Shown: in pieces, positions 1 to 7,284 of the stretch | How the letters are laid out: each line of letters opens with the position of its first letter | How positions within the stretch are numbered: the stretch's first letter is position 1 | Source: RGIG1681 sp964646345 | GTDB taxonomy: Bacteria; Bacillota; Clostridia; Christensenellales; UBA1242 | Length of the DNA stretch: 64,000 nucleotides | Reading direction: 5' to 3' | NCBI GenBank assembly: GCA_964646345.1 | Contig: CAZYDU010000003.1 | Coordinates: forward strand, 1 to 64,000 | Translations under genes and position numbers: made by a program | The notes under the pieces: generated by a model | Told to the model about the DNA's origin: nothing | Seen by the model: the letters and a program-made list of their open reading frames with translations, nothing else | Database searches by the model: none

Positions 1-260
1 ACTTGGTATGTAGAACCACCAACGCGGCGTGCTTTAACTTCAAGAACAGGTTTAATATTTTCAAGTGCTTTATTGAAAATATCGATTGGTTCAGCATTTA
101 ATTTTTTGCCAGCGATTTCCATGGCACCATAAACACATTTTTGAGCAATAGAACGCTTTCCATCAAGCATAACTTGGTTAATAACTTTAGTAACGACTGT
201 TGAACCATAAATTGGATCATTTGCAACAGGTCTTACTTCTGCTCTATTTCTTCTTGACAT
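1..260 (-). CDS. rpsG: 30S ribosomal protein S7 (partial, 3' end outside window)
   Basis: N-terminal 86 residues of ribosomal protein S7, which binds the 3' major domain of 16S rRNA and nucleates assembly of the small-subunit head. The translation begins MSRRNRAEVRPV and continues through the typical VMLDGKRSIAQ and KPVLEVKARRVGGSTYQV segments. The ATG at 258-260 is preceded by a strong AAGGAGG site 6-7 nt upstream. It lies 47 nt downstream of rpsL in the same direction, the classic str operon order (rpsL-rpsG, normally followed by fusA and tuf). The C-terminal part lies beyond position 1. Confidence 0.97.
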   Translation of the reverse strand, partial: MSRRNRAEVRPVANDPIYGSTVVTKVINQVMLDGKRSIAQKCVYGAMEIAGKKLNAEPIDIFNKALENIKPVLEVKARRVGGSTYQ

Positions 261-307
261 AAAAATTTCCTCCTTATAATAATAAAAGTTTTAGTTTAAA
301 TCATAAA

Positions 308-685
308 TTATTTAGATTTTTTAGCACCGTATTTACTTCTAGCTTGTTTACGATTTTGAACACCTGCTGTATCAAGAACGCCACGAATGATGTGATAACG
401 AACACCTGGCAAATCCTTAACACGGCCACCACGAATGAGAACAACTGAGTGTTCTTGCAAATTGTGTCCTTCACCTGGAATATAAACAGTTCCTTCCATT
501 CTATTAGTAAGACGAACCCTAGCAATTTTACGCATAGCAGAGTTTGGCTTCTTTGGAGAAGTTGTTGTTACGTTCAAACAAACACCACGTTTTTGTGGGC
601 ATTGTTCCAATGCTGGGCATTTAGCTTTTGTTGTTTGAGCTTCTCTACCTTTACCATGACGGACAATTTGGTTAATGGTTGGCAT
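308..685 (-). CDS. rpsL: 30S ribosomal protein S12
   Basis: Ribosomal protein S12 (125 aa), a decoding-centre protein that affects translational accuracy. The conserved PKKPNSAMRK loop (around residues 44-53) and the GGRVKDLPGVRYH loop (around 85-97) are present. The lysines whose replacement confers streptomycin resistance in other bacteria (the KK pair near 45-46 and K in RVKDLPG) are unchanged, so the sequence looks like the sensitive wild type. The start has an AGGAGG site 7 nt upstream. It is first gene of the str operon, about 130 nt downstream of a strong promoter (824-852), with a structured-looking leader between. Confidence 0.98.
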   Translation of the reverse strand: MPTINQIVRHGKGREAQTTKAKCPALEQCPQKRGVCLNVTTTSPKKPNSAMRKIARVRLTNRMEGTVYIPGEGHNLQEHSVVLIRGGRVKDLPGVRYHIIRGVLDTAGVQNRKQARSKYGAKKSK

Positions 686-733
686 AGTATTACCTCCTGT
701 GTAAATTTGGTGAATTTTCTCTAAACCCTACGA

Positions 734-784
734 GGAAATTCTTGAGCATCAGTTTCCCTATCTTACAACACCGAACGCAAGATA
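734..784 (-). promoter_or_regulatory. Two consecutive hairpins in the rpsL leader
   Basis: Between the predicted transcription start (near 817) and rpsL the minus-strand transcript can form two stems. The first is at 759-784: TATCTTGC pairs with GTAAGATA, with one G-U pair. The second is at 734-757: GGAAA pairs with TTTCC. No known Firmicutes rpsL leader family is recognised, so autoregulation by S12 or S7 is only a guess. Confidence 0.3.
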
Positions 785-823
785 AAAGGACATAATGTCA
801 AACATAACATTTTATGCCCTATC

Positions 824-852
824 ATTCTATATCAAATAAAGTTTTCTGTCAA
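824..852 (-). promoter_or_regulatory. Promoter of rpsL-rpsG operon
   Basis: On the minus strand TTGACA (847-852), a 17-nt spacer and TAGAAT (824-829): a near-consensus sigma-A promoter. The predicted start near 817 gives a leader of about 130 nt before rpsL. Confidence 0.75.
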
Positions 853-887
853 TAACTTTTCCCGAATTTTTTAAGAAAAATTTGTAT

Positions 888-913
888 TAAAAAAAGCCCT
901 TGCGGACCTTTTA
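888..913 (-). terminator. Probable terminator after the methyltransferase
   Basis: The minus-strand transcript reads AAAAGG..GCAA..CTTTT followed by a T run. The stem has an internal loop (AAG-CC / GG-CTT), so it is weaker than the other terminators here. It lies 19 nt after the stop codon. Confidence 0.45.
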
Positions 914-931
914 ATTTCTATATTCTTATAT

Positions 932-1549
932 TTAAACTTTCATGAAAACGTAATATCTCCAACCTTCGTTAAAATCATCAAATTTCCAAGTATCAACAAG
1001 TTTAAGGTTAGGATAAGCGAATGCACAAAGTTCCGATGCGTTGTAACGATTGATTTCTTTATCATAAGACTCACCGTCAACTTGAACCATACTCTTTTCA
1101 TAGTTTTTACCAATACCATCAAGAGATGAAACTAAAACAAGACCACCTTTATTCAATGTTTCAACCATATTTAAAAATGTCTGTTTCATTTTTGGTACAG
1201 GCACATGCATAATTGTTGCCAAGCACAAAATTGCATCAAACTTGCCGAGTCTTTTATACCTTTCAGTCATGTCTCCAACATGAAATTTACATCTAAAAGC
1301 TTCACTTTTCGCAATACCTATAAGTTTTTCACTAACATCAAGGCCCACAACTCTTGCTCCCATACGTGACAAAATTTTAGAATCATATCCCGCACCACAA
1401 CCCAAATCCAAGACTCTTGGGTGCTTTGTTCCAACTTGAGCAAAACAATTATAAAACTTACCTAAAATTTCGTTCTGTTTTTTTTCTTTATACCATTCTT
1501 CAGACCAACCAGTTGCTGTCTTGTTATAATAATCTGCTACACTTTTCAT
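932..1549 (-). CDS. Class I SAM-dependent methyltransferase
   Basis: A 205-aa cytosolic protein with the class I (Rossmann-fold) SAM-binding motif VLDLGCGAGYDS at about residues 46-57, an acidic strand-2 end (VVGLDVSEKLI), and motif IV-like DAILCLATIMHV. The N-terminus (YYNKTATGW) resembles UbiE/Tam-like small-molecule methyltransferases. The substrate cannot be told from sequence. The ATG at 1547-1549 has a GGAGAG site, and a near-consensus promoter lies 20 nt upstream. It appears to be a single-gene transcript ended by a weak hairpin. Confidence 0.85.
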   Translation of the reverse strand: MKSVADYYNKTATGWSEEWYKEKKQNEILGKFYNCFAQVGTKHPRVLDLGCGAGYDSKILSRMGARVVGLDVSEKLIGIAKSEAFRCKFHVGDMTERYKRLGKFDAILCLATIMHVPVPKMKQTFLNMVETLNKGGLVLVSSLDGIGKNYEKSMVQVDGESYDKEINRYNASELCAFAYPNLKLVDTWKFDDFNEGWRYYVFMKV

Positions 1550-1569
1550 AACAAACTCTCCATAACAAA

Positions 1570-1598
1570 ATTATAGAATAAATAAAAATTAAAGTCAA
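1570..1598 (-). promoter_or_regulatory. Promoter of the methyltransferase gene
   Basis: Minus strand TTGACT (1593-1598), 17-nt spacer, TATAAT (1570-1575). Divergent to the promoter of the LtaS-like gene. Confidence 0.75.
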
Positions 1599-1706
1599 AA
1601 CATTTTAGGTATATTATTTTTTACATTTTTGAATTTATTTTTCTGTATCATTTCATTCCATCTCGTAACATAACCACCAATTACAACTTCAAAAACTTAA
1701 AATTAC

Positions 1707-1736
1707 TTGACTTTACAAATAAAATAGCACTAAATT
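1707..1736 (+). promoter_or_regulatory. Promoter of the LtaS-like gene
   Basis: TTGACT (1707-1712), 18-nt spacer, TAAATT (1731-1736). The -10 matches at four of six positions. Confidence 0.5.
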
Positions 1737-1767
1737 ATAGTTGATATCTATTACTGGAGAGAAGTAT

Positions 1768-3840
1768 ATGAAAAAATATGCACTGAAGAAAATAATCTTA
1801 TCGGGGATTTTCATCTTCTTAAGTTTCTTGCTAATGGTTATAACATTCCCATTAATGGGGCTTAAGCCTTTCCCAACAAGGTTTTATGTTGACCTGATTT
1901 ATTTGCTAACAATTTGTATAATTTGTTTTATCTTGCCAATCCTTGCACAAGAAACCATACAAATTATGATGCTTTTGTTTGAATTTGCGATACTTTTTGC
2001 AGGTGTTGGCCTATATAAGAGTCGTGGAGATATATTTAACTGGGAGTTTCTTACACAAATTAACCAACTAGGTGCAGTGAAGGATATGATTATAATTCCA
2101 GTTTGGCTAATTTTTGTTGGAATTGGAATACTTGCAATTTACATTGTTTCAGCAATATTAATAAAAATAAAAGATGTTGATATTAAAAAATTCTATTCTT
2201 GGTTATCTGTGGGATTAGCAACAATAAGTTTAGTTGTTTGTTCAAGTTTGAATATAGTAGTCCACAAACAAATAGACCATAATTACAAGGACGAAAGTTA
2301 TTATTGTAGCGACGCATTTTTATTTGATTCACATCTATCATCTTTTGCCTGCTTGCAAAAGTTTGGATATTACGGCTATTACATGGAATCATTTTTCCGA
2401 TATATGTTGCCTTTCATTCAACCGAAAATAAAAACATTTGCTTATGATTATGAAAATTATACAAGCATTTTAAATGGCCTATGCGAAGACGATAACATAA
2501 TTATGATTTATGCTGAAAGCTTCGATATTTTTGGAATATCTAAGGAACTTACCCCAACACTATATGCAATGAAAAATGGTGCAAACCTAACAAGTTCTGG
2601 AATTTCTGAATTTTATAATATTTCAAAAGAAAATGGAAAAACGGTAATATCTAGAAAAGATTTCAATTTTAATGAATCGTCAAACACTTACGTTTTTAAT
2701 GGTACAAACATTTATCAAAATATTATTTTAGAACAAGTTGGATTAAACTTGTCAAACTACCAATCAAATGAATTAACAAACATTTCAGAAGCAAAGGCAT
2801 TAACGGGAAACTATACCAGTTTTAATTATTCTATACCTAAATTACTTGGAGAAGACTATAAAACAAATTATATTCATGGTCACAAAAAAGCATTTTATCA
2901 CAGAGATACAAATATGCCAACTTTCGGGTTTGATAATTCTTACTTTTTGGAAGATATGCAAGATTTCTTTATTGGCAATTATTCAGACAATTTAAATTGC
3001 GTTTCACTTGACAGTGAAACAATGCGTTACTTAGCAGACAATCCAACTAGATTTAACTTATTTCCAACAGATGAAAAATTCTTTACTTTTTTCATGACAG
3101 TCACAACACATGGCGGTTACGATACAAACAGCCTTCTAGACAATAACTATAATTTTATTGACTCGGTAACAAATTCAGACATTTGCGGTGAAATGTTTAA
3201 CTTATATAATTCACTTGATGATGAATTAAAATCAGTGGTAAAAGAATATTTCGCAAGAGTTTTGGATACTGAGTTTGCAGTATCTTATATTGTAAATTAT
3301 TTATATGAAAACAATCTTTTAGATAAAACTATTATAACTTTCACTGGCGACCACGATGCTTATTCAAACAATCTCGGCGACTTTAAATCTAAATACGTGG
3401 AAGAAGTTTTACACAAAGATAAATATTCATTTGCTCATAATGTTGAAGCATTTATTTATTCAACAAACATCACAAACAATTTTTTACAAGAAAATAACGA
3501 AGTTCGCAATGTGCAAGAACTTACAGAATCCGTTGATTTGCTTCCTACTATTTTAACTCTGTTAAATGTTAACTACTCCCAAGAAATGTTTATGGGATCT
3601 GCTGTGATAAATAAAAGTATCTCAAACCCTAATGACAGTGTTCACAATAAAGTACTATTATCTTTTAAATATATCGAAGTTACCAACTCTAAATTCAATT
3701 CTAAAGACGGAAACTCAATTCAAACAAATAACCCAAATTTCACACCAACACAGGGAGAAATTGAGCAATTCAGAAAGGATTATAACGATATTTACCAAAA
3801 ATACTACTACACTAAAAGCAAACAAAAAGTCGTGTTTTAG
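1768..3840 (+). CDS. ltaS: LtaS-like phosphoglycerol transferase (sulfatase superfamily)
   Basis: A 690-aa membrane enzyme of the lipoteichoic acid synthase/alkaline phosphatase superfamily, which moves glycerol-phosphate units from phosphatidylglycerol onto cell-envelope polymers. The N-terminal ~200 residues hold about five hydrophobic segments. The rest is extracellular. Positions matching LtaS metal and nucleophile residues are visible: E250 (YAESFD), T292 (ENGKT), H448 (TTHGG), D528 and H529 (TGDHD). The segment YKTNYIHGHKKAFYHRD..FGFD is also typical. A TTG start at 1741 would add nine residues, but the ATG at 1768 follows a GGAGAG site and is preferred. The exact polymer acceptor (LTA or another polyol phosphate) is not decided by the sequence. 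Transcribed alone. Confidence 0.88.
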   Translation: MKKYALKKIILSGIFIFLSFLLMVITFPLMGLKPFPTRFYVDLIYLLTICIICFILPILAQETIQIMMLLFEFAILFAGVGLYKSRGDIFNWEFLTQINQLGAVKDMIIIPVWLIFVGIGILAIYIVSAILIKIKDVDIKKFYSWLSVGLATISLVVCSSLNIVVHKQIDHNYKDESYYCSDAFLFDSHLSSFACLQKFGYYGYYMESFFRYMLPFIQPKIKTFAYDYENYTSILNGLCEDDNIIMIYAESFDIFGISKELTPTLYAMKNGANLTSSGISEFYNISKENGKTVISRKDFNFNESSNTYVFNGTNIYQNIILEQVGLNLSNYQSNELTNISEAKALTGNYTSFNYSIPKLLGEDYKTNYIHGHKKAFYHRDTNMPTFGFDNSYFLEDMQDFFIGNYSDNLNCVSLDSETMRYLADNPTRFNLFPTDEKFFTFFMTVTTHGGYDTNSLLDNNYNFIDSVTNSDICGEMFNLYNSLDDELKSVVKEYFARVLDTEFAVSYIVNYLYENNLLDKTIITFTGDHDAYSNNLGDFKSKYVEEVLHKDKYSFAHNVEAFIYSTNITNNFLQENNEVRNVQELTESVDLLPTILTLLNVNYSQEMFMGSAVINKSISNPNDSVHNKVLLSFKYIEVTNSKFNSKDGNSIQTNNPNFTPTQGEIEQFRKDYNDIYQKYYYTKSKQKVVF

Positions 3841-3878
3841 TATTGTTTAAAGACAGCAATAATATATCAATCTTTAAT

Positions 3879-3909
3879 AAAAAGCAGAGAATTAAATCCC
3901 TGCTTTTTT
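3879..3909. terminator. Bidirectional terminator
   Basis: AAAAAGCAG pairs with CTGCTTTTT around a 12-nt interior, with T runs on both strands. It separates the LtaS-like gene (+) from the convergent gene on the minus strand, whose stop codon (3892-3894) lies in the loop. Confidence 0.8.
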
Positions 3910-4419
3910 GTTTTGTTTCATATATCCAATTTTATATTCGATTTTCTTAATTTTTCCAAGCACAAGTGCATCATTAACATCAAGTTTGCTTTCTATTAAC
4001 GAAAGAGCATCAAGATATTTTTTTTTGCTCATTTTATAATTGAAATAATAGCCATTTTCTTCAAGATTTACACCAACAAGTTCGCTATAGTCTTTGAGCA
4101 AACTATATCTCGTTTTGTTTTTATACTCCGAAATTGTAAAACACAACAAATCAATGATATTGTCAATGTTATTTTCGTCTCTTTTTTTTGCTAATCTTTT
4201 AACTTTTCTTCTTAACCTTGTTGGCAAAACTAAAATGATTGATTGCAAAATGTTTTCAACATCTGAATACGCAATTTCATTTTTAATCTTCAAAACATAA
4301 GACATACTTTCAATATCTTGAAGTGTTACCATATATTCATAGTTTGTGTAATCGTCATCAACACAAACCACTTCAAAGCCAACAGTTAAGGCAAGTTTAT
4401 GCAAATCGATTTTTGCCAC
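3892..4419 (-). CDS. Hypothetical protein, third gene of HicB-like operon
   Basis: A 175-aa protein I do not recognise. It starts at GTG (4417-4419) with an AGGAG site 6 nt upstream. It has no signal peptide or membrane segment. The middle is rich in Lys/Arg (RLRRKVKRLAKKRDEN) and the C-terminus is basic and helical, so nucleic-acid or protein binding is possible but unproven. It begins 43 nt after the gene at 4463-4996 and seems to be the last cistron of a three-gene operon that starts with a HicB-like protein. Confidence 0.6.
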   Translation of the reverse strand: MAKIDLHKLALTVGFEVVCVDDDYTNYEYMVTLQDIESMSYVLKIKNEIAYSDVENILQSIILVLPTRLRRKVKRLAKKRDENNIDNIIDLLCFTISEYKNKTRYSLLKDYSELVGVNLEENGYYFNYKMSKKKYLDALSLIESKLDVNDALVLGKIKKIEYKIGYMKQNKKAGI

Positions 4420-4462
4420 TACACTCTCCTGCTTGGGTTTTATTTATTATCATCAGAGCTAT

Positions 4463-4996
4463 TTACTCCGTCATTTGTTTTTTTTTATCATTCATATTCA
4501 CTTCTTTGCAAGCATCAATGATATTATCGATAATCTTTGGATTATCAGCAACATTACTATCAGTTCTCTTTATTGGACCTGTTAAGTATGCTTGAATTTT
4601 TGGAAAAATTAATTTTTCAAAATTCTCGCCAAATTTTGTTTTGTCAATATTTGGATTTTTTCTATAAAGTTCTGCTAAATATTCAACACATTCTTTGTCA
4701 TTAGCTGAGCTATTAACAATTTTTGCGGACATTTCATCTGAAACACCCATGCTGTGTAGTGTTGCTTGTGCAGAAATTGCCGACATTGATTCTGGGTGAC
4801 CATAAGTGAATGCAACCGGTGTAACACCACCGCCACGCTTACAAACTAATGAGAAGAATGATTGGTCTTTTCCATCAAAACCCAATGCGTTTTTTTCATA
4901 AGTCCCACCCAAAAGCAAAGCCGTTAAGCCAACTTTTTCACAAATAGGAATGTTTTTACTGTCAAAGAATCCTTCGTTTAAAACTTCATTACTCAT
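4463..4996 (-). CDS. Hypothetical protein, second gene of HicB-like operon
   Basis: A 177-aa cytosolic protein not recognised by motif. The central part (GRDQSFF-like FDGKDQSFFSLVCKRGGG) and the Ser/Ala-rich helix that follows look globular; the C-terminal tail is charged (NMNDKKKQMTE). Upstream in-frame starts exist, but the ATG at 4994-4996 lies 9 nt after GGAGG and is preferred. Its start overlaps the stop of the upstream HicB-like gene by 8 nt, which implies translational coupling and joint function. There is no HicA-like signature (small double-stranded-RNA-binding fold with conserved His), so it is not the usual toxin partner. Confidence 0.6.
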   Translation of the reverse strand: MSNEVLNEGFFDSKNIPICEKVGLTALLLGGTYEKNALGFDGKDQSFFSLVCKRGGGVTPVAFTYGHPESMSAISAQATLHSMGVSDEMSAKIVNSSANDKECVEYLAELYRKNPNIDKTKFGENFEKLIFPKIQAYLTGPIKRTDSNVADNPKIIDNIIDACKEVNMNDKKKQMTE

Positions 4997-5333
4997 TACC
5001 ATCTTCCTCCGTGAATACAAATTCATTTAAGAAATTCTTATCAACTTGTTCTTCGTCAGTTAAAACAACCGTGTCTTCGTCAACAACCGTTGAACCTAAA
5101 AGCACAACACGATTTGGGTTTAATGCCTGAATTTCAGAATAAGTTGAACCGCTAACGATTTTAGTTTCATACTTAAGTGAAGAAGTAATATAGAAACCCA
5201 AATATTCATTAGCTCTCGCATAAACATCTTCTATAGAAAAACCTGAAGCAAGCAAGTTAAGGTCAGGATAAAGTGCTGTGTATGTTTCATTTTCGTCTGT
5301 AAACAATACCATTGGATAAATGTATCTTTTCAT
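4989..5333 (-). CDS. HicB-like protein, without a recognisable HicA
   Basis: A 114-aa protein whose first ~60 residues (YPMVLFTDENETYTALYPDLNLLASGFSIEDVYARANEYL) follow the pattern of the HicB/UPF0150 partial RNase-H fold: beta strand, acidic turn, PDL, then a helix with Ala/Leu. HicB proteins are usually antitoxins with a C-terminal DNA-binding domain. Here the C-terminus is acidic (EEQVDKN..FTEEDGNE) and has no visible HTH or ribbon-helix-helix. It is the first gene of a three-gene operon with its own promoter. An antitoxin role is inference only. Confidence 0.6.
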   Translation of the reverse strand: MKRYIYPMVLFTDENETYTALYPDLNLLASGFSIEDVYARANEYLGFYITSSLKYETKIVSGSTYSEIQALNPNRVVLLGSTVVDEDTVVLTDEEQVDKNFLNEFVFTEEDGNE

Positions 5334-5365
5334 TTTAATCTCCCAAAATATAATAACCTATCTTG

Positions 5366-5394
5366 ATTTTAACACTTAAAAATGAAAATGTCTA
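5366..5394 (-). promoter_or_regulatory. Promoter of the HicB-like operon
   Basis: Minus strand TAGACA (5389-5394), 17-nt spacer, TAAAAT (5366-5371); one mismatch in each hexamer. Confidence 0.6.
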
Positions 5395-5460
5395 ATAATT
5401 TCAACAATTTTTCCTTGTTTATGCTACTATATATTAACATTTTTTTGCGTATTTGTAAAT

Positions 5461-5513
5461 AGGGTCTGCCAAAATTGTTTAGCAAAAAACCGACTCAGTC
5501 CCCGTTCCGCCAT
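5461..5513. other. GC-richer orphan block in an AT-rich spacer
   Basis: The spacer 5395-5542 holds a block of about 53 nt beginning GGGTCTGCCAAAATTG and ending CCCCGTTCCGCCA that is clearly richer in G and C than its surroundings. No ORF, no tRNA cloverleaf and no complete inverted repeat is visible. It resembles the remains of an inserted repeat, but its identity is unknown. Confidence 0.3.
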
Positions 5514-5542
5514 AATAATTATTTATAACCACTTGAAAAATA

Positions 5543-5575
5543 AAAAACTGGCAATCCACAAAACCGCCAGTTTTT
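5543..5575. terminator. Terminator of the DUF4097-like gene
   Basis: AAAAACTGGC and GCCAGTTTTT form a 10-bp stem with a 13-nt loop, followed by T runs on both strands. It lies 20 nt after the stop of the minus-strand gene at 5596. Confidence 0.8.
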
Positions 5576-5595
5576 GTTTATGTTAATTAACCGTG

Positions 5596-7191
5596 TTACG
5601 CTTTTTTGTAGTAAACCACGAGTTTGCCGGTAGTGATGACTTTTAACAGTGGTTGACCTTTAAATTCGGCTGGGCTTTGCAAGCTTGTTGATTTGCCGAT
5701 TTGGTAGTGATTTTCGATATCGTCAGAATTGTATTCGAACAATGTTGCATCATTTCCTTCAAGGTTATATGAGAATGTCGATGCTTCGTTATTTAACATA
5801 TTGATTGTTATAGACGAATTTGCACCTATGCCTGTTATTGAAGAATTTGTTGTGAATCTGTTAAAATTAATATCCGCATCTCCAACAACTTGAATATCAA
5901 CAGCACCTGAAAGTTTGTTCGCTGTTAAATTTTTGCCCGAAACAATCTTTATATTCCCTGCATCTTTATTTATAAAGGTTACATTAGATTTTTGAGTTGC
6001 AATGTCAACTTTACCCGAAGCTGATTCAACATAAACCGCACCAAAAGTTGCTTCTACCTTTGGATTTTTTAATATTGCTCCATCTTCGCCGAGAGTTATT
6101 TTTCCACGTTTTGATTTCGTAGTAACTGATTCAGTTGCTTCTTTTACAATGATTGAACCAGAGCTTGTTGTAATATTAGCATTTCTAGCACTATCAACTC
6201 TAACAAATCCCCGAGTTGTAGTTAAGTCTACGTCATAGACGTTTTTTATTTGGACATTGCCTGTTTTTGTGGAAATAACTGACTTTTCGGTTTCGCCCAA
6301 AATTGAGTCAATTTCAACTACACCCGCAGTGGTTGTTATGTTTGCAGTTCCACGTACAATCATGCCAACACTATCTCTTGAAGAATAAACATCACCAAAC
6401 CCAGACTTTGCGGTTAGGTTATTGCACGATAAAACTTTAATTCTTGCATTTTTTGTTGTTGCAGTGACATTTCCTGAAACATTTCTATCAACAACAATTT
6501 TACCGCCAGTACTTTCCAAAATATAGTTGGTTGCATTGATATTAGTTTTTTCATCTTCGCCAATATTAATTGCATTAATAGTTTTTAATGAATAGTTTTG
6601 TGTTCTAACTATTGTTGACGATACAACTTTTCCAGATGTTTCAATTTGTAAATTCTTAAAGCATGGGTCATAGTTATCATCAACTTCATCGCTAAAAGTT
6701 ATGTTTGAACTTTTTGAAATGATTGTTAAATCGGTTTGCCATTGTTTGCTTGCACCCACAACTGTTGATGGAATTAAAACTTTGATATATCTTTTTGAAT
6801 TGTGATTTTCAAAAATAAACTTTTTAAAAGATGTAACTTTAACAACAGCTGTTCCGTCTGAATCTTTTGAATATTTTATTGTTGGGTCATCAAACTTTGA
6901 GTTTGTTAAACCATTATAGTTGTCATAATATTCAATCTGGTATGTATAGCTTTGAGTGAATACAACTTGAACAGGAATGTCGCTTACTTCAAGCCTTATT
7001 GAACCCGAAAATCCTGGCACTTGTTCATCTATATAGCATGTTTCATTAACAATATGTGTTCCTGTTGCAATATATTTTAACCCAAAGAGTGAAAGCCCTG
7101 GAGCAAGGAATAAAACCATAGAAAAAACAATCACGCAAGCAAGCATGATACCTAAAGTTATAAAAAATACCGTTGCAAATCTTTTTGCCAT
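5596..7191 (-). CDS. Membrane-anchored DUF4097-like repetitive beta protein
   Basis: A 531-aa protein with one N-terminal membrane segment (about residues 5-30, ATVFFITLGIMLACVIVFSMVLF) and a long exported part made of short repeating beta motifs (TTTAGVVEI, TTRGFVRV, TTSSGSIIVKE, TKSKRGKITLGE). This pattern is typical of DUF4097/DUF4098 putative adhesins that form a beta-solenoid. The role is unknown; a surface or envelope-stress function is inferred. The start at 7191 is chosen because it follows AGGAG and because the alternative ATG at 7212 lies within the -10 box of a consensus promoter. It is downstream of dnaB but separated from it by a terminator. Confidence 0.75.
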   Translation of the reverse strand: MAKRFATVFFITLGIMLACVIVFSMVLFLAPGLSLFGLKYIATGTHIVNETCYIDEQVPGFSGSIRLEVSDIPVQVVFTQSYTYQIEYYDNYNGLTNSKFDDPTIKYSKDSDGTAVVKVTSFKKFIFENHNSKRYIKVLIPSTVVGASKQWQTDLTIISKSSNITFSDEVDDNYDPCFKNLQIETSGKVVSSTIVRTQNYSLKTINAINIGEDEKTNINATNYILESTGGKIVVDRNVSGNVTATTKNARIKVLSCNNLTAKSGFGDVYSSRDSVGMIVRGTANITTTAGVVEIDSILGETEKSVISTKTGNVQIKNVYDVDLTTTRGFVRVDSARNANITTSSGSIIVKEATESVTTKSKRGKITLGEDGAILKNPKVEATFGAVYVESASGKVDIATQKSNVTFINKDAGNIKIVSGKNLTANKLSGAVDIQVVGDADINFNRFTTNSSITGIGANSSITINMLNNEASTFSYNLEGNDATLFEYNSDDIENHYQIGKSTSLQSPAEFKGQPLLKVITTGKLVVYYKKA

Positions 7192-7210
7192 CTTTTCTCC
7201 TAATATATTC

Positions 7211-7239
7211 ATTATAACAACCTAAAAAAACATTGTCAA
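7211..7239 (-). promoter_or_regulatory. Consensus promoter of the DUF4097-like gene
   Basis: Minus strand TTGACA (7234-7239), 17-nt spacer, TATAAT (7211-7216): a perfect match to the sigma-A consensus. The predicted start near 7204 leaves a leader of about 13 nt that holds only the ribosome-binding site. Confidence 0.85.
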
Positions 7240-7255
7240 ACAAATACAAAATTAT

Positions 7256-7284
7256 AAAAAAGGAAATGCTTCTATAGCATTCCC
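7256..7284 (-). terminator. dnaB terminator
   Basis: Minus-strand transcript GGGAATGCT-ATAGA-AGCATTTCC followed by TTTTTT. The stem begins at the dnaB stop codon. Confidence 0.8.

Noticed and set aside
4989..5333. Classical HicAB toxin-antitoxin pair.
   Set aside because: Neither downstream protein shows the HicA fold pattern, and the HicB-like protein lacks a visible DNA-binding end.
5461..5513. tRNA or tmRNA 3' end remnant as an attachment site.
   Set aside because: The CCGCCA end is suggestive, but there is no T-loop, no acceptor stem partner and no integrase nearby.
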